Shown here in pieces: positions 52,837 to 62,937 of a stretch of DNA of 64,000 nt. The notes beneath the pieces were generated by a model, which was not told where the DNA came from, did no database searches, and saw nothing but the letters and a program-made list of their open reading frames with translations. A program made the position numbers and the translations under genes. Every line of letters starts with the position of its first letter. Position 1 is the stretch's first letter. Origin of the DNA: an uncultured Spirochaetaceae bacterium (lineage in GTDB: Bacteria > Spirochaetota > Spirochaetia > Sphaerochaetales > Sphaerochaetaceae); contig CALXKJ010000003.1 of the NCBI GenBank assembly GCA_944388955.1, positions 82,521 through 146,520 on the forward strand, read 5' to 3'.

Positions 52837-54084
52837 ATGAAAACGTGGATTACTTATATCGCAGCCGTTCTTCTTGGGCTTTCCGCGTCACTGCTTTTTG
52901 GCGCATCGGGTCCGGCTTCTGAGATTTTCTCTTCAATTTCATCATATCTCATCAGCTTAGGCATGTTCATCACGATTCCTGTCGTGCTTATCACATTCTC
53001 ATCAGGAGTCGCCTCTCTGATGAAGAACCGGCTAGGACGAAAGACACTGCTATTCTCTGTACTATGGTCCATTGTTACAGCAATCTTTCTTTCAGCGCTT
53101 GCCGCGGTGATCTTCATAGCAAGGCCAGATGCATTCCCAGTGACAAGTTCTGCAGGCAGTGCTCCCGGAACCCTTTCCTCCCACGTTTCATATATGATTT
53201 CATCATCCGCCTCCATGCTTTATCCTTCGAATCCATTTTTCTCTATCGCGGCTTCCGTAAGATTCATCTTACCTGTCGTTATAATCGCATGGTTTCTTGG
53301 AATGGCCTTAAAACCTTCTGCTGATGTGATAAGACCTGCATATACTACAATGAACTCCTTCTCGGAAGTGATGTACCGCATATCCAGGACATACTCCGTT
53401 TACGGATTCTTCATTGTATTTTTCGCTTCATCCTCATTATTCATGGAAATCTACCAGGAAAAGACTCTATTTGCGGCGCCTCGATACGCAACGCTGCTCG
53501 CAATAGGGGTATTCATCACGATCTTTTTTGTTCTTCCTCTTCTGTATGGCGTATTCACTCTCTTCAGGAAGAATCCATATAAGATGCTTCTCAGATCGGT
53601 TTCTACGCTTCTTTTCAGCTTCTCATCATCAAACACTATCGCGGCAATACCGCTTGCGGAAAGCATCTCGCGTCAGAATCTTGGCGTGCAGAAGCGTATC
53701 AGCTCGGTATCGATTCCACTTATGACTATCATCGGCAAAGGCGGAAGCGCATTTGTTTCCATCATTGTCCTTCTATCGCTTTATCAAGCAACTACAGGAG
53801 AAATTCCCGGAACAGAAGTAATCGTCTATACAGCACTGACAGCTATGCTTGTATCTTTCATATCATCCACATCTCTGGGAACAGAAACTGCCTTGATAAC
53901 CGTTCTTACGCTGAATATCCTTGGAATCAATCTGTATGGCGCTGAAAATGCAATTGTAGCTTTCATGCCGCTTCTCAGCGGTATCGGTAGCCTTATCGAT
54001 ACTGCGATAGCAATGCTTGGAGCCAGTGTGGTATCATCGGCAGCCGGTACTGATATAGAAGTTCCGTATAGGGATACAATCTAA
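52837..54084 (+). CDS. Dicarboxylate/amino-acid:cation symporter (SDF family)
   Basis: 415 residues with eight or more membrane helices, GltP/DctA fold. The Ser-rich re-entrant hairpin LLFSFSSSNTIAAIPLAES near 265-283 and the second hairpin region SFISSTSLGTETALI, with IDTAIAMLGA near the end, match the family. The usual NxxD cation site reads SLIDTAIAM here, so the coupling ion is uncertain. It imports glutamate, aspartate or C4-dicarboxylates. The next gene begins at the base after its stop codon. Confidence 0.88.
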   Translation: MKTWITYIAAVLLGLSASLLFGASGPASEIFSSISSYLISLGMFITIPVVLITFSSGVASLMKNRLGRKTLLFSVLWSIVTAIFLSALAAVIFIARPDAFPVTSSAGSAPGTLSSHVSYMISSSASMLYPSNPFFSIAASVRFILPVVIIAWFLGMALKPSADVIRPAYTTMNSFSEVMYRISRTYSVYGFFIVFFASSSLFMEIYQEKTLFAAPRYATLLAIGVFITIFFVLPLLYGVFTLFRKNPYKMLLRSVSTLLFSFSSSNTIAAIPLAESISRQNLGVQKRISSVSIPLMTIIGKGGSAFVSIIVLLSLYQATTGEIPGTEVIVYTALTAMLVSFISSTSLGTETALITVLTLNILGINLYGAENAIVAFMPLLSGIGSLIDTAIAMLGASVVSSAAGTDIEVPYRDTI

Positions 54085-54864
54085 ATGCCAGAAAGAAAGA
54101 CAAAGAAGAGGAAATTCTCATTTGCACTGCTGCTGCAGATGCTCATCTCCATTGGCTATGGTGCTCTGTTGATACACATGACCGTTGTATTGCTGATAGA
54201 GAGGAATTCGGGATGGATTGTGAACATCATCAGCTATTTTTCCCAGCTTGTGGTTATCATTGCATCTGTAGTCTTTCTCTTCATACTCAGGCTCAGGCAC
54301 AGAACGCACAGCATAGACAGCACGCTGCTACCTCTGCTTTTCTCCTTCATAGCGCTTGAATCAACAGCAATACTGCCACTTTATTCCGCAATTACCGGAA
54401 TCATGCTGCTATCTCCCAATGCTGTCATAATCATTGAAAGATTCGCTGTTTTCTCTGCCGCAATTGTATTTGCTTTCTCAGCCGTACAGTATTATGGGAC
54501 AAATGCCTCAAGGCTGAAGCTTTATCTTACAATCGCTATAGCTTCAGCATTCTATCTTGCTCTTGCGGCTCCTATAAACACTGGTAATGAAAGCCTTGCG
54601 AACTTAAGAGTCTTCACATCTCAGTATGATACTTATCTGATGATTACCCTTTCTGTGATCTACATCATGTCGATAATCACATACATAGCTGCGGTAATCA
54701 AAGACAGAGCAAGTCACAGCATAGCCAGAGCTGTAGCATTTATTCTCCTGATGATTGGAAATTATCTTGTTATATCAACAGATCTGGCGACATCAATCGT
54801 AGCCGCAGTCTCTTATATTACAGGAATAATTCTTCTTTCTTCCACATCAAAGAATACTTTCTGA
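54085..54864 (+). CDS. Hypothetical polytopic membrane protein (259 aa)
   Basis: A basic N-terminus (KTKKRKF) is followed by about seven hydrophobic helices. No family recognised. The start codon directly follows the stop of the SDF symporter gene, so the two are translationally coupled and may share a function, for example as an accessory subunit. No catalytic motif is visible. A terminator follows. Confidence 0.7.
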   Translation: MPERKTKKRKFSFALLLQMLISIGYGALLIHMTVVLLIERNSGWIVNIISYFSQLVVIIASVVFLFILRLRHRTHSIDSTLLPLLFSFIALESTAILPLYSAITGIMLLSPNAVIIIERFAVFSAAIVFAFSAVQYYGTNASRLKLYLTIAIASAFYLALAAPINTGNESLANLRVFTSQYDTYLMITLSVIYIMSIITYIAAVIKDRASHSIARAVAFILLMIGNYLVISTDLATSIVAAVSYITGIILLSSTSKNTF

Positions 54865-54885
54865 TTTTCATCAAAAAGACTATCT

Positions 54886-54926
54886 GAACGGCAGAAAAAG
54901 CCATTTCCCTGCCGTTCGCATTTCTT
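54886..54926 (+). terminator. Terminator after the symporter operon
   Basis: Stem GAACGGCAG (54886-54894) with CTGCCGTTC (54909-54917), followed by GCATTTCTT. Confidence 0.8.
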
Positions 54927-54979
54927 AATAAGCATAAACCAGATGTACCTTCGAATATCGTCTGGACATGTGGATATGC

Positions 54980-55015
54980 AAAAGGGCTGTCTAGAACTTA
55001 ACTTCAGGACAGCCC
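54980..55015 (-). terminator. Terminator of the lgt-aminopeptidase-gpmI operon
   Basis: Stem GGGCTGTC/GACAGCCC (54984-54991 with 55008-55015), followed on the minus strand by TTTTGC, just after the gpmI stop. Confidence 0.75.
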
Positions 55016-55023
55016 TCATTCAC

Positions 55024-56673
55024 TCAGTTCATCTTCACGACAGACTTATCGTAATCTGCTGGTGGCTCATAGCCAAGAAGCGTCATACATGTTGCCGCAA
55101 TTGAAGATATACCGAGACCTTCCTCCAAATCCTTTGAATACTCGCCGTTGTACTCGGGATCATAGATGATGCATGGTACAGGATTGAGAGAGTGTGATGT
55201 CTTTGCTTTCGGATCACCATTCTCCTTAAGCTTGAGACCACCTTTCTTATCATGCTCATACATATCATCAGCATTGCCATGATCTGCTGTGACAATCATA
55301 ATGCCGCCTGCTTTCTCGATAGCATCCCTGAGTCTTCCTATCTGTAGATCCATGCCTTCCATTGAGCATACAACAGCCTCAAATACGCCTGTATGTCCAA
55401 CCATATCACCATTTGGGAAGTTGAGTTTAATGAAATCCCACTTGCCGCTTTCGATTTCTGCGATAACCCTATCTGTAATCTCAGCACATTTCATCCAAGG
55501 TCTCTGCTCAAATGGTACTTTGTCAGAAGGAATCTCAACATACTCCTCAAGCTTATCATCAAACTTGCCTGAGCGGTTTCCATTGAAGAAGTATGTGACA
55601 TGTCCGAACTTCTGCGTCTCTGAAATTGAGAACTGCTTCACGCCGCTTGCGCAGAGATACTCTGCCATTACCCTGTCTATTGCAGGAGGTGATACAAGAT
55701 ACTGGTGAGGAATATGAAGATCACCATCGTATTCCATCATTCCAGCATACTCGACCTTAGGCCATCTCTTTCTATCAAACTCAGTAAAGTTCTCCTCATC
55801 GAAAGCACGTGAAAGCTCAATAGCTCTATCGCCACGGAAGTTGAAGAGAATTACAGAGTCTCCATCATTGATTGTGCCGATAGCCTTTCCATCCTTTCCT
55901 ATGACAAAAGGAGGAAGATCCTGATCGATAGCTCCTGTCTCTTTTCTCAGTGTCTCAATAGCCTCATGAGCTGATGTGAACATCCTTCCTTCGCCAAGGA
56001 CATGTGTTTCCCAGCCTTTTCTGACCATATCCCAATCAGCATTGTAGCGGTCCATGGTGATAACCATCCTTCCGCCGCCAGATGCGATAGCTGCATCGAA
56101 TGTGCCATCTGCTGAAAGCTCTGCAAGATATTCTGCGAATGGATCGAAATAATCGAGAGCTGACATCTCACCTACATCACGTCCATCAAGAAGGGCATGA
56201 ATTCTTACCCTTTTTACGCCCTCTTTCTTCGCTTCTGCTACCATCGCCTTGAGATGATCTATATGAGAATGTACATTGCCATCTGAGAGAAGGCCGATAA
56301 AATGCAGTGTGGAATTATTGCTCTTCACATTGGCTACAAGCTTCTGCCATGTGTTTCCCTTGAACATATCCCCCGAAGAGATAGCATTGGAAACAAGCTT
56401 GGCACCCTGTGCGAATACCCTTCCACAGCCCATTGCGTTATGTCCGACTTCACTGTTTCCCATATCAGCATCTGAAGGAAGTCCTACAGCTGTTCCATGA
56501 GCCTTGAGTTTTGTCCATGGAGATGTGGCATAGAGAGAATCAAGATTCTTTGTCATCGCAGCATCTACTGCATCCCCATCCTTATACTTACCGAATCCAA
56601 CGCCATCCATGATGACAAGCATCACAGGACCTTTACGCTGGATTTTTCCATTTTTTCTGAGTGGTTCTACCAT
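55024..56673 (-). CDS. gpmI: 2,3-bisphosphoglycerate-independent phosphoglycerate mutase
   Basis: 549 residues; interconverts 3- and 2-phosphoglycerate in glycolysis using two Mn ions. PVMLVIMDGVGFG (first metal Asp), nucleophile Ser in DADMGNSEVGHNAMG near 74, HALLDGRDV, FNFRGDRAIELSRAF and VTADHGNADDM are the expected blocks. AGGAG lies eight bases before the ATG at 56673; the longer frame to 56733 runs into the upstream gene and lacks support. Last gene of a three-gene minus-strand operon. Confidence 0.96.
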   Translation of the reverse strand: MVEPLRKNGKIQRKGPVMLVIMDGVGFGKYKDGDAVDAAMTKNLDSLYATSPWTKLKAHGTAVGLPSDADMGNSEVGHNAMGCGRVFAQGAKLVSNAISSGDMFKGNTWQKLVANVKSNNSTLHFIGLLSDGNVHSHIDHLKAMVAEAKKEGVKRVRIHALLDGRDVGEMSALDYFDPFAEYLAELSADGTFDAAIASGGGRMVITMDRYNADWDMVRKGWETHVLGEGRMFTSAHEAIETLRKETGAIDQDLPPFVIGKDGKAIGTINDGDSVILFNFRGDRAIELSRAFDEENFTEFDRKRWPKVEYAGMMEYDGDLHIPHQYLVSPPAIDRVMAEYLCASGVKQFSISETQKFGHVTYFFNGNRSGKFDDKLEEYVEIPSDKVPFEQRPWMKCAEITDRVIAEIESGKWDFIKLNFPNGDMVGHTGVFEAVVCSMEGMDLQIGRLRDAIEKAGGIMIVTADHGNADDMYEHDKKGGLKLKENGDPKAKTSHSLNPVPCIIYDPEYNGEYSKDLEEGLGISSIAATCMTLLGYEPPADYDKSVVKMN

Positions 56674-56683
56674 TGTCTGTCTC

Positions 56684-58477
56684 CTAATGTGAATATACCC
56701 CATTAGCGGAAAGCGGTGAAGTGGCATCTTCAAGCCACGGCAGAACTTCGCTTTCTACAAGCTCATGGAGTGTCTCGTATATTCTCTTATGATAATCATC
56801 GATAATCCCGATTTCCCTTTCCGTAAGGAGAGAGATATCTATAAGCTTCTTCTCATAGGGAACAAGTGTCAGTACTTCAAATGAGTAGAATGTACCGAAC
56901 TCTGTCTTCGCATCTTCCTTTACAGCTATGAGATTCTCGATTCTTATGCCATAACGCCCTTCTTTATATAGTCCAGGCTCATCAGATATGACCATACCGG
57001 GAACAAGAGGAACATCGATGAAAGAAGGAGAAATCCTCTGTGGTCCTTCGTGCACTGATAATCTGCATCCAACACCATGGCCGGTGCCATGGAAGAAATT
57101 CTCTCCATTATTCCAGAGAAACTGCTTTGCTATAGCATCGAGATGTACGCCGCAGACTCCTTTCGGGAACTTCTGCGAAAGAAGTGCAAGATGTCCTTTA
57201 AGCACCAGCGTGTAATCTCTTTTCTCTTCTTCCGAAGGCTCATCTCCGAAGAAGAGCGTTCTTGTAATATCGGTAGTACCATATTTGAACTGACTGCCAG
57301 TATCGAGGACAAGAAGCCCCTGGCCCTCGATTTTCTTCTCTGAACCACGCTCAGCCGCATAATGGACAATAGCTCCATTTTCCCTGAATCCTGCAATTGG
57401 ATTGAAAGATGGCCCGAGATAACCTGGAATACGTCTTCTTTCATCTTCAAGACGTTCCGCTATAGAAATCTCACTATAGATTCTCGATTTATCGAACTTG
57501 GCGAGAAAGCTGACATATGCAGAAGCATCATAGATATGCGCGAGTCTCATTCCCTGAAGCTCGCTCTCATTCTTCACCGCCTTCATCATCAGCGAGAAAT
57601 CCAATCCTTTCTGATTTTTCTTCCCTGCCAATGCTTTTGAGAAAAGCTCTGGTACGCGATCTGGTGAGAAATATCCAGGACCTTTTGTGAGTTTAGGCAG
57701 TTCTGCATATGCACTCTCATATGGTCTTATAGTAAAGCTCTTCTTAACTATCTTAAGAAGCTCTTTATCAAAACGTCTTTCATCTATGAAAAGAACGGAC
57801 TTTGAAAGCGATATGAAAAGATATGAAACAAAGACTGGATTGCACTGTATATCATCAGCGCGCAGATTTGTTATCCAGGCGATATCATCAAGAGAGGCGA
57901 TAAACGTCCACCTAAGGCCTTTATTCCTGAGGATATCCCTTATCCTCTTAAGCTTCTTTTCAGAAGTCTCTCCGGAATATTCAGCATCCATAAGCTCACA
58001 TACTGTCATGGGGATATCCGGACGATTAGGCCAAATTGCGGAAAGAAAATCATCAGTTTCCAATAGTTTTGCTTTCTTTTTCGCAAGCTGCTCAGAAAGT
58101 CTTGTAAACAGCCCTATTGATATCTCAGAGCTATCAACACCGACAACCATACCTTCAGAAGTATTTGCTGTAAGCCATTCCCATGGATCTGGGGTACCTT
58201 CTATACCGAGCTTCATAAGCGTATAGCATGAAGGAAGCTCCATAGCAGCCTGTATGAAGTATCTGCTATCTGTCCACAGATACGCTTCGCTTTCTGTTAT
58301 GACTACAGTACCGCTTGAACCTGTAAAACCAGAGATAAACTCCCTTGTCCTCCATCTTGGCGCAGTGTATTCGCTCTGATGAGGATCTGTTCCCGTGATT
58401 ATATATCTATCGATTCTTTCTTCTTTCAGTCTTTCCCGCAGTTTTGCCAGCTTTTCCTCTACAGTCATCTTTTCCAT
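56684..58477 (-). CDS. Aminopeptidase P family (Xaa-Pro) metallopeptidase
   Basis: 597 residues, three-domain aminopeptidase P. Two creatinase-like N-terminal domains (DPHQSEYTAPRWRTREFISGFTGSSG at the start of the first; core FISGFTGSSGT) precede the M24 catalytic domain. Metal ligands: Asp in LVLDTGSQF and TTDITRT (near 391 and 402), His in HGTGHGVG near 467, Glu in SDEPGLY and GIRIENL (near 500 and 515). It cleaves N-terminal residues ahead of proline in the cytoplasm. AGGAG lies nine bases before the ATG, which overlaps the 3' end of lgt by 71 bases. Confidence 0.93.
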   Translation of the reverse strand: MEKMTVEEKLAKLRERLKEERIDRYIITGTDPHQSEYTAPRWRTREFISGFTGSSGTVVITESEAYLWTDSRYFIQAAMELPSCYTLMKLGIEGTPDPWEWLTANTSEGMVVGVDSSEISIGLFTRLSEQLAKKKAKLLETDDFLSAIWPNRPDIPMTVCELMDAEYSGETSEKKLKRIRDILRNKGLRWTFIASLDDIAWITNLRADDIQCNPVFVSYLFISLSKSVLFIDERRFDKELLKIVKKSFTIRPYESAYAELPKLTKGPGYFSPDRVPELFSKALAGKKNQKGLDFSLMMKAVKNESELQGMRLAHIYDASAYVSFLAKFDKSRIYSEISIAERLEDERRRIPGYLGPSFNPIAGFRENGAIVHYAAERGSEKKIEGQGLLVLDTGSQFKYGTTDITRTLFFGDEPSEEEKRDYTLVLKGHLALLSQKFPKGVCGVHLDAIAKQFLWNNGENFFHGTGHGVGCRLSVHEGPQRISPSFIDVPLVPGMVISDEPGLYKEGRYGIRIENLIAVKEDAKTEFGTFYSFEVLTLVPYEKKLIDISLLTEREIGIIDDYHKRIYETLHELVESEVLPWLEDATSPLSANGVYSH

Positions 58478-59432
58478 AGCTGTTTCTCCTTATCAAAAGA
58501 AATGAAAGAAGGGCCGCTCCTGCTGCTATCATCAGCAAGCAGAATATCTGTCCCTCGGAAATATTCAGGAATGATTGGAAAACCGCTATATTGCTGCTTT
58601 CCTTACCTAAGGCTATGACATAGCCTATGCCCTCATCAGGCTGTCTGCAATACTCGATAAAGAAACGGAATAAACCATATCCTATAAGATAGAAAGAGAA
58701 AACAAAGCCATCCGGCATGCTCTTTCTCTTTTTGATGGGTCTTATGATGAACCAGAGTATAAAAAAGAGAATAATACCTTCAAAAAGAGCTTCATAAAGC
58801 TGAGATGGATGGCGAGGCAGATTTATAAGATCGCCAGGAATATATTGCATACCCAGTCTGTCAGCTATGTCACGTACCCATTTATACGATGATGGGAACC
58901 CTGGAGCAGTTGGGAAAACCATTCCCCATGACACTTCCGTGACTCTTCCATAAAGCTCTGCATTGAAGAAATTGCCGAGTCTGCCGAATGTATACCCCAG
59001 AGGAATGCCTGCAACAACAATATCCGTAAGCTTCAGGATTCTCTGATTATGCCTCTTTGCATAAATAAGCCCTCCTGCAAAAGCACCGACTACACCTCCA
59101 TGGTAGCTCATGCCAGGAAGCCCTATGAAACGACCATTTCTGAAAGGCCAGAATATCATCCAGGGATGCGTGAGATAATACAGCGAGTCACTATAGAACA
59201 GGACTGAAAAAAGCCTCGCTCCGATAAGAAGACCTATGATTGCATAAAAGAAGAAAGTCTGGCTTTCATCTTCTGATATCTCAATCACACCATCATGCTT
59301 TGCCTGATATCTGAAAAGCACATAAGCGATAAAGAAGGCAACGAGGTACATCACCGCGTACCATCTTATAGGAAGACCATCTATGACAAACGGATCCATC
59401 CATCCCGGATACTCTATGTAAAGCGGAATCAT
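58407..59432 (-). CDS. lgt: Prolipoprotein diacylglyceryl transferase
   Basis: 341 residues, inner-membrane enzyme that adds diacylglycerol to the lipobox Cys of prolipoproteins, so it would serve the many lipoproteins in this window. Seven or so helices; PIRWYAVMYLVAF, PGMSYHGGVVGAF and the signature GYTFGRLGNFFNAELYGR near 150-167 are canonical, and RHPSQLYEA is present. The C-terminal 30 residues are basic and overlap the aminopeptidase start. First gene of the operon. Confidence 0.95.
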   Translation of the reverse strand: MIPLYIEYPGWMDPFVIDGLPIRWYAVMYLVAFFIAYVLFRYQAKHDGVIEISEDESQTFFFYAIIGLLIGARLFSVLFYSDSLYYLTHPWMIFWPFRNGRFIGLPGMSYHGGVVGAFAGGLIYAKRHNQRILKLTDIVVAGIPLGYTFGRLGNFFNAELYGRVTEVSWGMVFPTAPGFPSSYKWVRDIADRLGMQYIPGDLINLPRHPSQLYEALFEGIILFFILWFIIRPIKKRKSMPDGFVFSFYLIGYGLFRFFIEYCRQPDEGIGYVIALGKESSNIAVFQSFLNISEGQIFCLLMIAAGAALLSFLLIRRNSYGKDDCRGKAGKTAGKTERRKNR

Positions 59433-59506
59433 GTCTCTAGTCTATCAATACGGCACCAAGGCATCCACAGGAGATTCCATCGTCGCTTTTGTGATATAGT
59501 CGAGTT

Positions 59507-60931
59507 ATGAAATTCGTTTCTATTCTGCTCATAGCATTCATGATGATTCCGCTTTCCGCAGGTGGAGAGAGAGAATATACACCTATGCTTAATAGCAGAC
59601 CCTCATATTTACAGCCTGAAGAGGCCTCATCAGATGCCAGAAGCATTTCACAGATTCTTTATTCTCTTGGTAATCTTTATGCATATCTAGATAGAAGCTT
59701 CCTTGATGAAATCGATACAGACAGGATGGAAACAGAGCTTATTTCCGCAATGATTGACTCCCTCGGAGATCAGTATTCATATTACATTCCTCCAGATAGT
59801 GCAGAAGAATTCACAGAGAATACTGAAGGTGAATACGTAGGGATAGGAACATATCTGACAAAAGTGAATCCTGTGTATCAGGATTTATCAGATCCTGAGA
59901 CATATATGGTTGTGATTGTATCGCCTTTTCCCGGAGGTCCAGCAGACAGAGCGGGATTAAGACCAAGAGATATGATATCAGCGATAAACGGTGAGAGCAC
60001 TGCTCCTTTAACAGCGACAGAAGCTTCTGATATGCTCAAAGGCCACCCTGGCGAGGATATTACGATTACAGTCCATAGAGGTACCGCTGTTTTTGATATA
60101 ACGTTGCAGCCAGAAAAGGTCACGACCCCTTCCACATCATCTGGAATGCTTACAGATGACATAGGTTATATAGCAATCTATACATTCTCACTTACTACAG
60201 GAGCATCTGTCAGGAAAGATATTGAAGAACTTCTGGATAATGGTGCTGAAAAGCTCATAGTCGATTTGAGAAATAATGGAGGCGGTACTGTCCAGAGTGC
60301 ACTGGAGATAGCTGATCTTTTCCTTTCCTCAGGAAGAATGCTGGAAACGAAATATAAAGAGAACTCCGGACGACCTGAAACAATAATAAATGCGGATCCA
60401 GAGATTCTTGTTCCGCTGGATATGCCGATGCTTATCCTTGTAAACGGCGGAACAGCATCATCTAGCGAAATTCTGACAGGTGCTCTTAAAGACAATGGAA
60501 GGGCAACTGTAATAGGCAGCCAGACTTTCGGTAAAGGAATTTCACAGGAAATAAGACCATTCGCTGGTGGATATGTACAGATAACAACAGGTCATTTCTA
60601 TACTCCTGATGGCAGTGACATCCACAATGTCGGAATATCTCCTGATATCGAAGTGCCAGAACCTGAATACAGCGATGATGAGATGAAGGCTTTTGAGAAG
60701 CTGATGGAAGAAGATCCTTTCACTCCTTACATCGACTCACACCCTGATTACACAAAGGAGAATGCCGAGGATTTTGCCGCTTTGCATAAGGATTCAGGGG
60801 TCCCTGAAGATCTCCTAAGAATACTCATAAGAAATGAATATCTGTACAGGATGGATTATGATGAACGTCCCATTGCTGATATATGGTTCGATTCATGTCT
60901 TAAAAAAGCTTTGGAGGTATTCGGAGAATGA
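59507..60931 (+). CDS. ctpA: C-terminal processing peptidase (S41 family)
   Basis: 474 residues with signal peptide (ending LSAGG). A PDZ domain at about 115-205 has SPFPGGPADRAGLRPRDMI. Catalytic Ser lies in GGTASSSEILTGAL near 318 and Lys in TFGKGISQE near 342. It trims or degrades proteins in the periplasm, recognising C-terminal tails. The stop codon overlaps the rsmE start (ATGA). Confidence 0.93.
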   Translation: MKFVSILLIAFMMIPLSAGGEREYTPMLNSRPSYLQPEEASSDARSISQILYSLGNLYAYLDRSFLDEIDTDRMETELISAMIDSLGDQYSYYIPPDSAEEFTENTEGEYVGIGTYLTKVNPVYQDLSDPETYMVVIVSPFPGGPADRAGLRPRDMISAINGESTAPLTATEASDMLKGHPGEDITITVHRGTAVFDITLQPEKVTTPSTSSGMLTDDIGYIAIYTFSLTTGASVRKDIEELLDNGAEKLIVDLRNNGGGTVQSALEIADLFLSSGRMLETKYKENSGRPETIINADPEILVPLDMPMLILVNGGTASSSEILTGALKDNGRATVIGSQTFGKGISQEIRPFAGGYVQITTGHFYTPDGSDIHNVGISPDIEVPEPEYSDDEMKAFEKLMEEDPFTPYIDSHPDYTKENAEDFAALHKDSGVPEDLLRILIRNEYLYRMDYDERPIADIWFDSCLKKALEVFGE

Positions 60932-61659
60932 GGGTTTTCCTGCTGAGAAGAAATGACTGGAAAGGCAATACCTATGAACTGTCAAAGAAGGAAAAGACTT
61001 ATCTCTTCTCAGTCCTTCGTCTCAGCGTGAATGATGTATTCACGGCAAAGGATTCCGATGACAATTACTATAAAGCATTCCTTTTTGATGAGAACACGAT
61101 AACACTTGAAGCAACAGATAATCCTGAAGAAACGCTCCTTGATAACCTATCTTCATATTCAGGCCCATTCAGGGGAATATCAATGTACATATCAGTACTG
61201 AAAGGAAAGAAGAATGAGACTGAAGTGAGAATGCTTACTGAGATGGGTGTGGATGAAATTATCCTTGTTGAAACAGAATTCATGCAGGAAAAGCTCAGCA
61301 ACCATTCACTTGAGCGTCTTGAACTCATAAAACGTGAGGCGGTACAGCAGTCGGGAAGCAAGGAGCCATCATTAATAGGCCCCATCACATTTGACGAAGC
61401 CATAAATAGTGCAGAGGGTAAAATCCTTATACTTCATCAAAGCTCATTGAAGGAGTCAGTTTCAATCAAAGAGGCTCTTGCAGATGATAGCGGAGAGCGT
61501 ATTTCAGCGTTTATAGGTCCAGAAGGCGGCTTCTCTGATAAAGAATGCGAAAAAGCCATCTCAAATAAAGCTATTCCTGTTCTTCTTCATACAAACATCC
61601 TCAGGGCAGAAACAGCTGCTATATACACTGCAGCTTCAATACAGTCTATAGTTCAATAA
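60928..61659 (+). CDS. rsmE: 16S rRNA (uracil-1498-N3)-methyltransferase
   Basis: 243 residues of the SPOUT/RsmE family; methylates U1498 of 16S rRNA. N-terminal PUA-like part begins MRVFLLRRNDW. The SAM-binding knot has GPEGGFSDKEC near 190-200 and ILRAETAAIYTAAS near the C-terminus. Overlaps ctpA by four bases, so it is cotranscribed and coupled. Confidence 0.94.
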   Translation: MRVFLLRRNDWKGNTYELSKKEKTYLFSVLRLSVNDVFTAKDSDDNYYKAFLFDENTITLEATDNPEETLLDNLSSYSGPFRGISMYISVLKGKKNETEVRMLTEMGVDEIILVETEFMQEKLSNHSLERLELIKREAVQQSGSKEPSLIGPITFDEAINSAEGKILILHQSSLKESVSIKEALADDSGERISAFIGPEGGFSDKECEKAISNKAIPVLLHTNILRAETAAIYTAASIQSIVQ

Positions 61660-61813
61660 TCTTTTAAATATATTTTCAGGAAAAGTCTGATTGGATTACT
61701 GCAGAAATCATTACTAAAAAACAAATTTGTCAAATTTCGCTTATTTTAACCTGGATTTCATTGATATTAACCTTTTTTCTGTTATTCTGTATGTGAAGGG
61801 AAAGGAGTACTAT

Positions 61814-62854
61814 GTGTTTTTAGCATTATCTCTGAGGAAATCCCTTCAGGATAAAGTATCAAGCTGCATCAACAGCAGATTTGAAATCATTCCAACGCTC
61901 ATGCGTCTCGCATCTGAGGAAATCTCATCAGATGACATCATAATAACAGAATCGAAACACGTTACGCAGAAAAAGATATCAGATACGCTTGGTGAGCGTG
62001 TCAGTATGATTTCTCTTTATAATGAGGATGAAGATAATGGTTTATGGCCTTTGGCTTCCTTTGATTCAACAGTCTATCTTCCCTATTCATTCTCAGATGA
62101 GCAATTTCAGCTAGCTGTAGAAAAGGCAACTTACAATGCTTTGGTCTCTGAAACAGCTGCAGATATAATCGTAGGAAGCTCTGAAATAATGAGGAAGACT
62201 CGGAACATCATCGAGAAAGCAATGAAATCAGAACTTCCTGTACACATAATAGGAGAAACAGGAACAGGAAAGACACTTGCTGCCGAGACAATACACAGTT
62301 ACTCAAATCCTGGAAAGGAAATCATCAGGGAAGATTGCGGACAGCTTACAGGCGCGCTCGCTGAAAGCACCCTGTTCGGACACGTTAAAGGAGCATTTTC
62401 CGGTGCTATCAATGACAGGAAAGGACTTATCGCCTCTGCAGATAAATCAACACTGTTCCTTGATGAGATACAGGATCTGAATCTGGAGATACAATCAAAA
62501 CTGCTTAGCGTTATCGAAACAGGAAATTTCAGGAAAATAGGCTCTGATAAGCCAATGCACTCATCATTCCGTCTCATCACAGCTGGTTCATGTTCGCTAT
62601 CAGAACTAGTAAAACTCAGAAAAATGAGAAAAGACTTTTATTACCGCATCAATTATATGGAAATACGCATGCCAAGTCTGAATGAGCATATGGAGGATAT
62701 ACCAGAGCTTATTAAAAACTATGAAATGCAGAATGGGTATATTCGAAAAAGAATTGTGGATTATAAGCCTTTTATGCATGATTTTCCCGGAAATGTCAGG
62801 GAGCTGTACAGAGATGTGAGATTATTCCATGAAGGCGTGCTGAACACTAGGTAA
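61814..62854 (+). CDS. Sigma-54-interacting AAA+ protein without a DNA-binding domain
   Basis: 346 residues. The first 100 residues are an unassigned sensory-type domain. The AAA+ core has Walker A GETGTGKT near 147, the sigma-54 contact loop HVKGAFSGA near 192 (GAFTGA with Ser for Thr), Walker B LFLDEIQ near 216 and FYYRINYMEIRMPSL. It ends soon after FPGNVREL with no helix-turn-helix, so it may act from solution or be a truncated activator. GTG at 61814 is chosen because AAAGGAG precedes it; upstream TTGATA-16-TATTCT (about 61759-61786) makes a promoter that overlaps a longer TTG-initiated frame. Confidence 0.8.
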   Translation: MFLALSLRKSLQDKVSSCINSRFEIIPTLMRLASEEISSDDIIITESKHVTQKKISDTLGERVSMISLYNEDEDNGLWPLASFDSTVYLPYSFSDEQFQLAVEKATYNALVSETAADIIVGSSEIMRKTRNIIEKAMKSELPVHIIGETGTGKTLAAETIHSYSNPGKEIIREDCGQLTGALAESTLFGHVKGAFSGAINDRKGLIASADKSTLFLDEIQDLNLEIQSKLLSVIETGNFRKIGSDKPMHSSFRLITAGSCSLSELVKLRKMRKDFYYRINYMEIRMPSLNEHMEDIPELIKNYEMQNGYIRKRIVDYKPFMHDFPGNVRELYRDVRLFHEGVLNTR

Positions 62855-62937
62855 CACTCTTGCCTAATAATATTTCACTCAATGTAATTTATGGTTATTG
62901 CATAAGTTATAACTATGTTAAGCAAAATCATAAAAGA

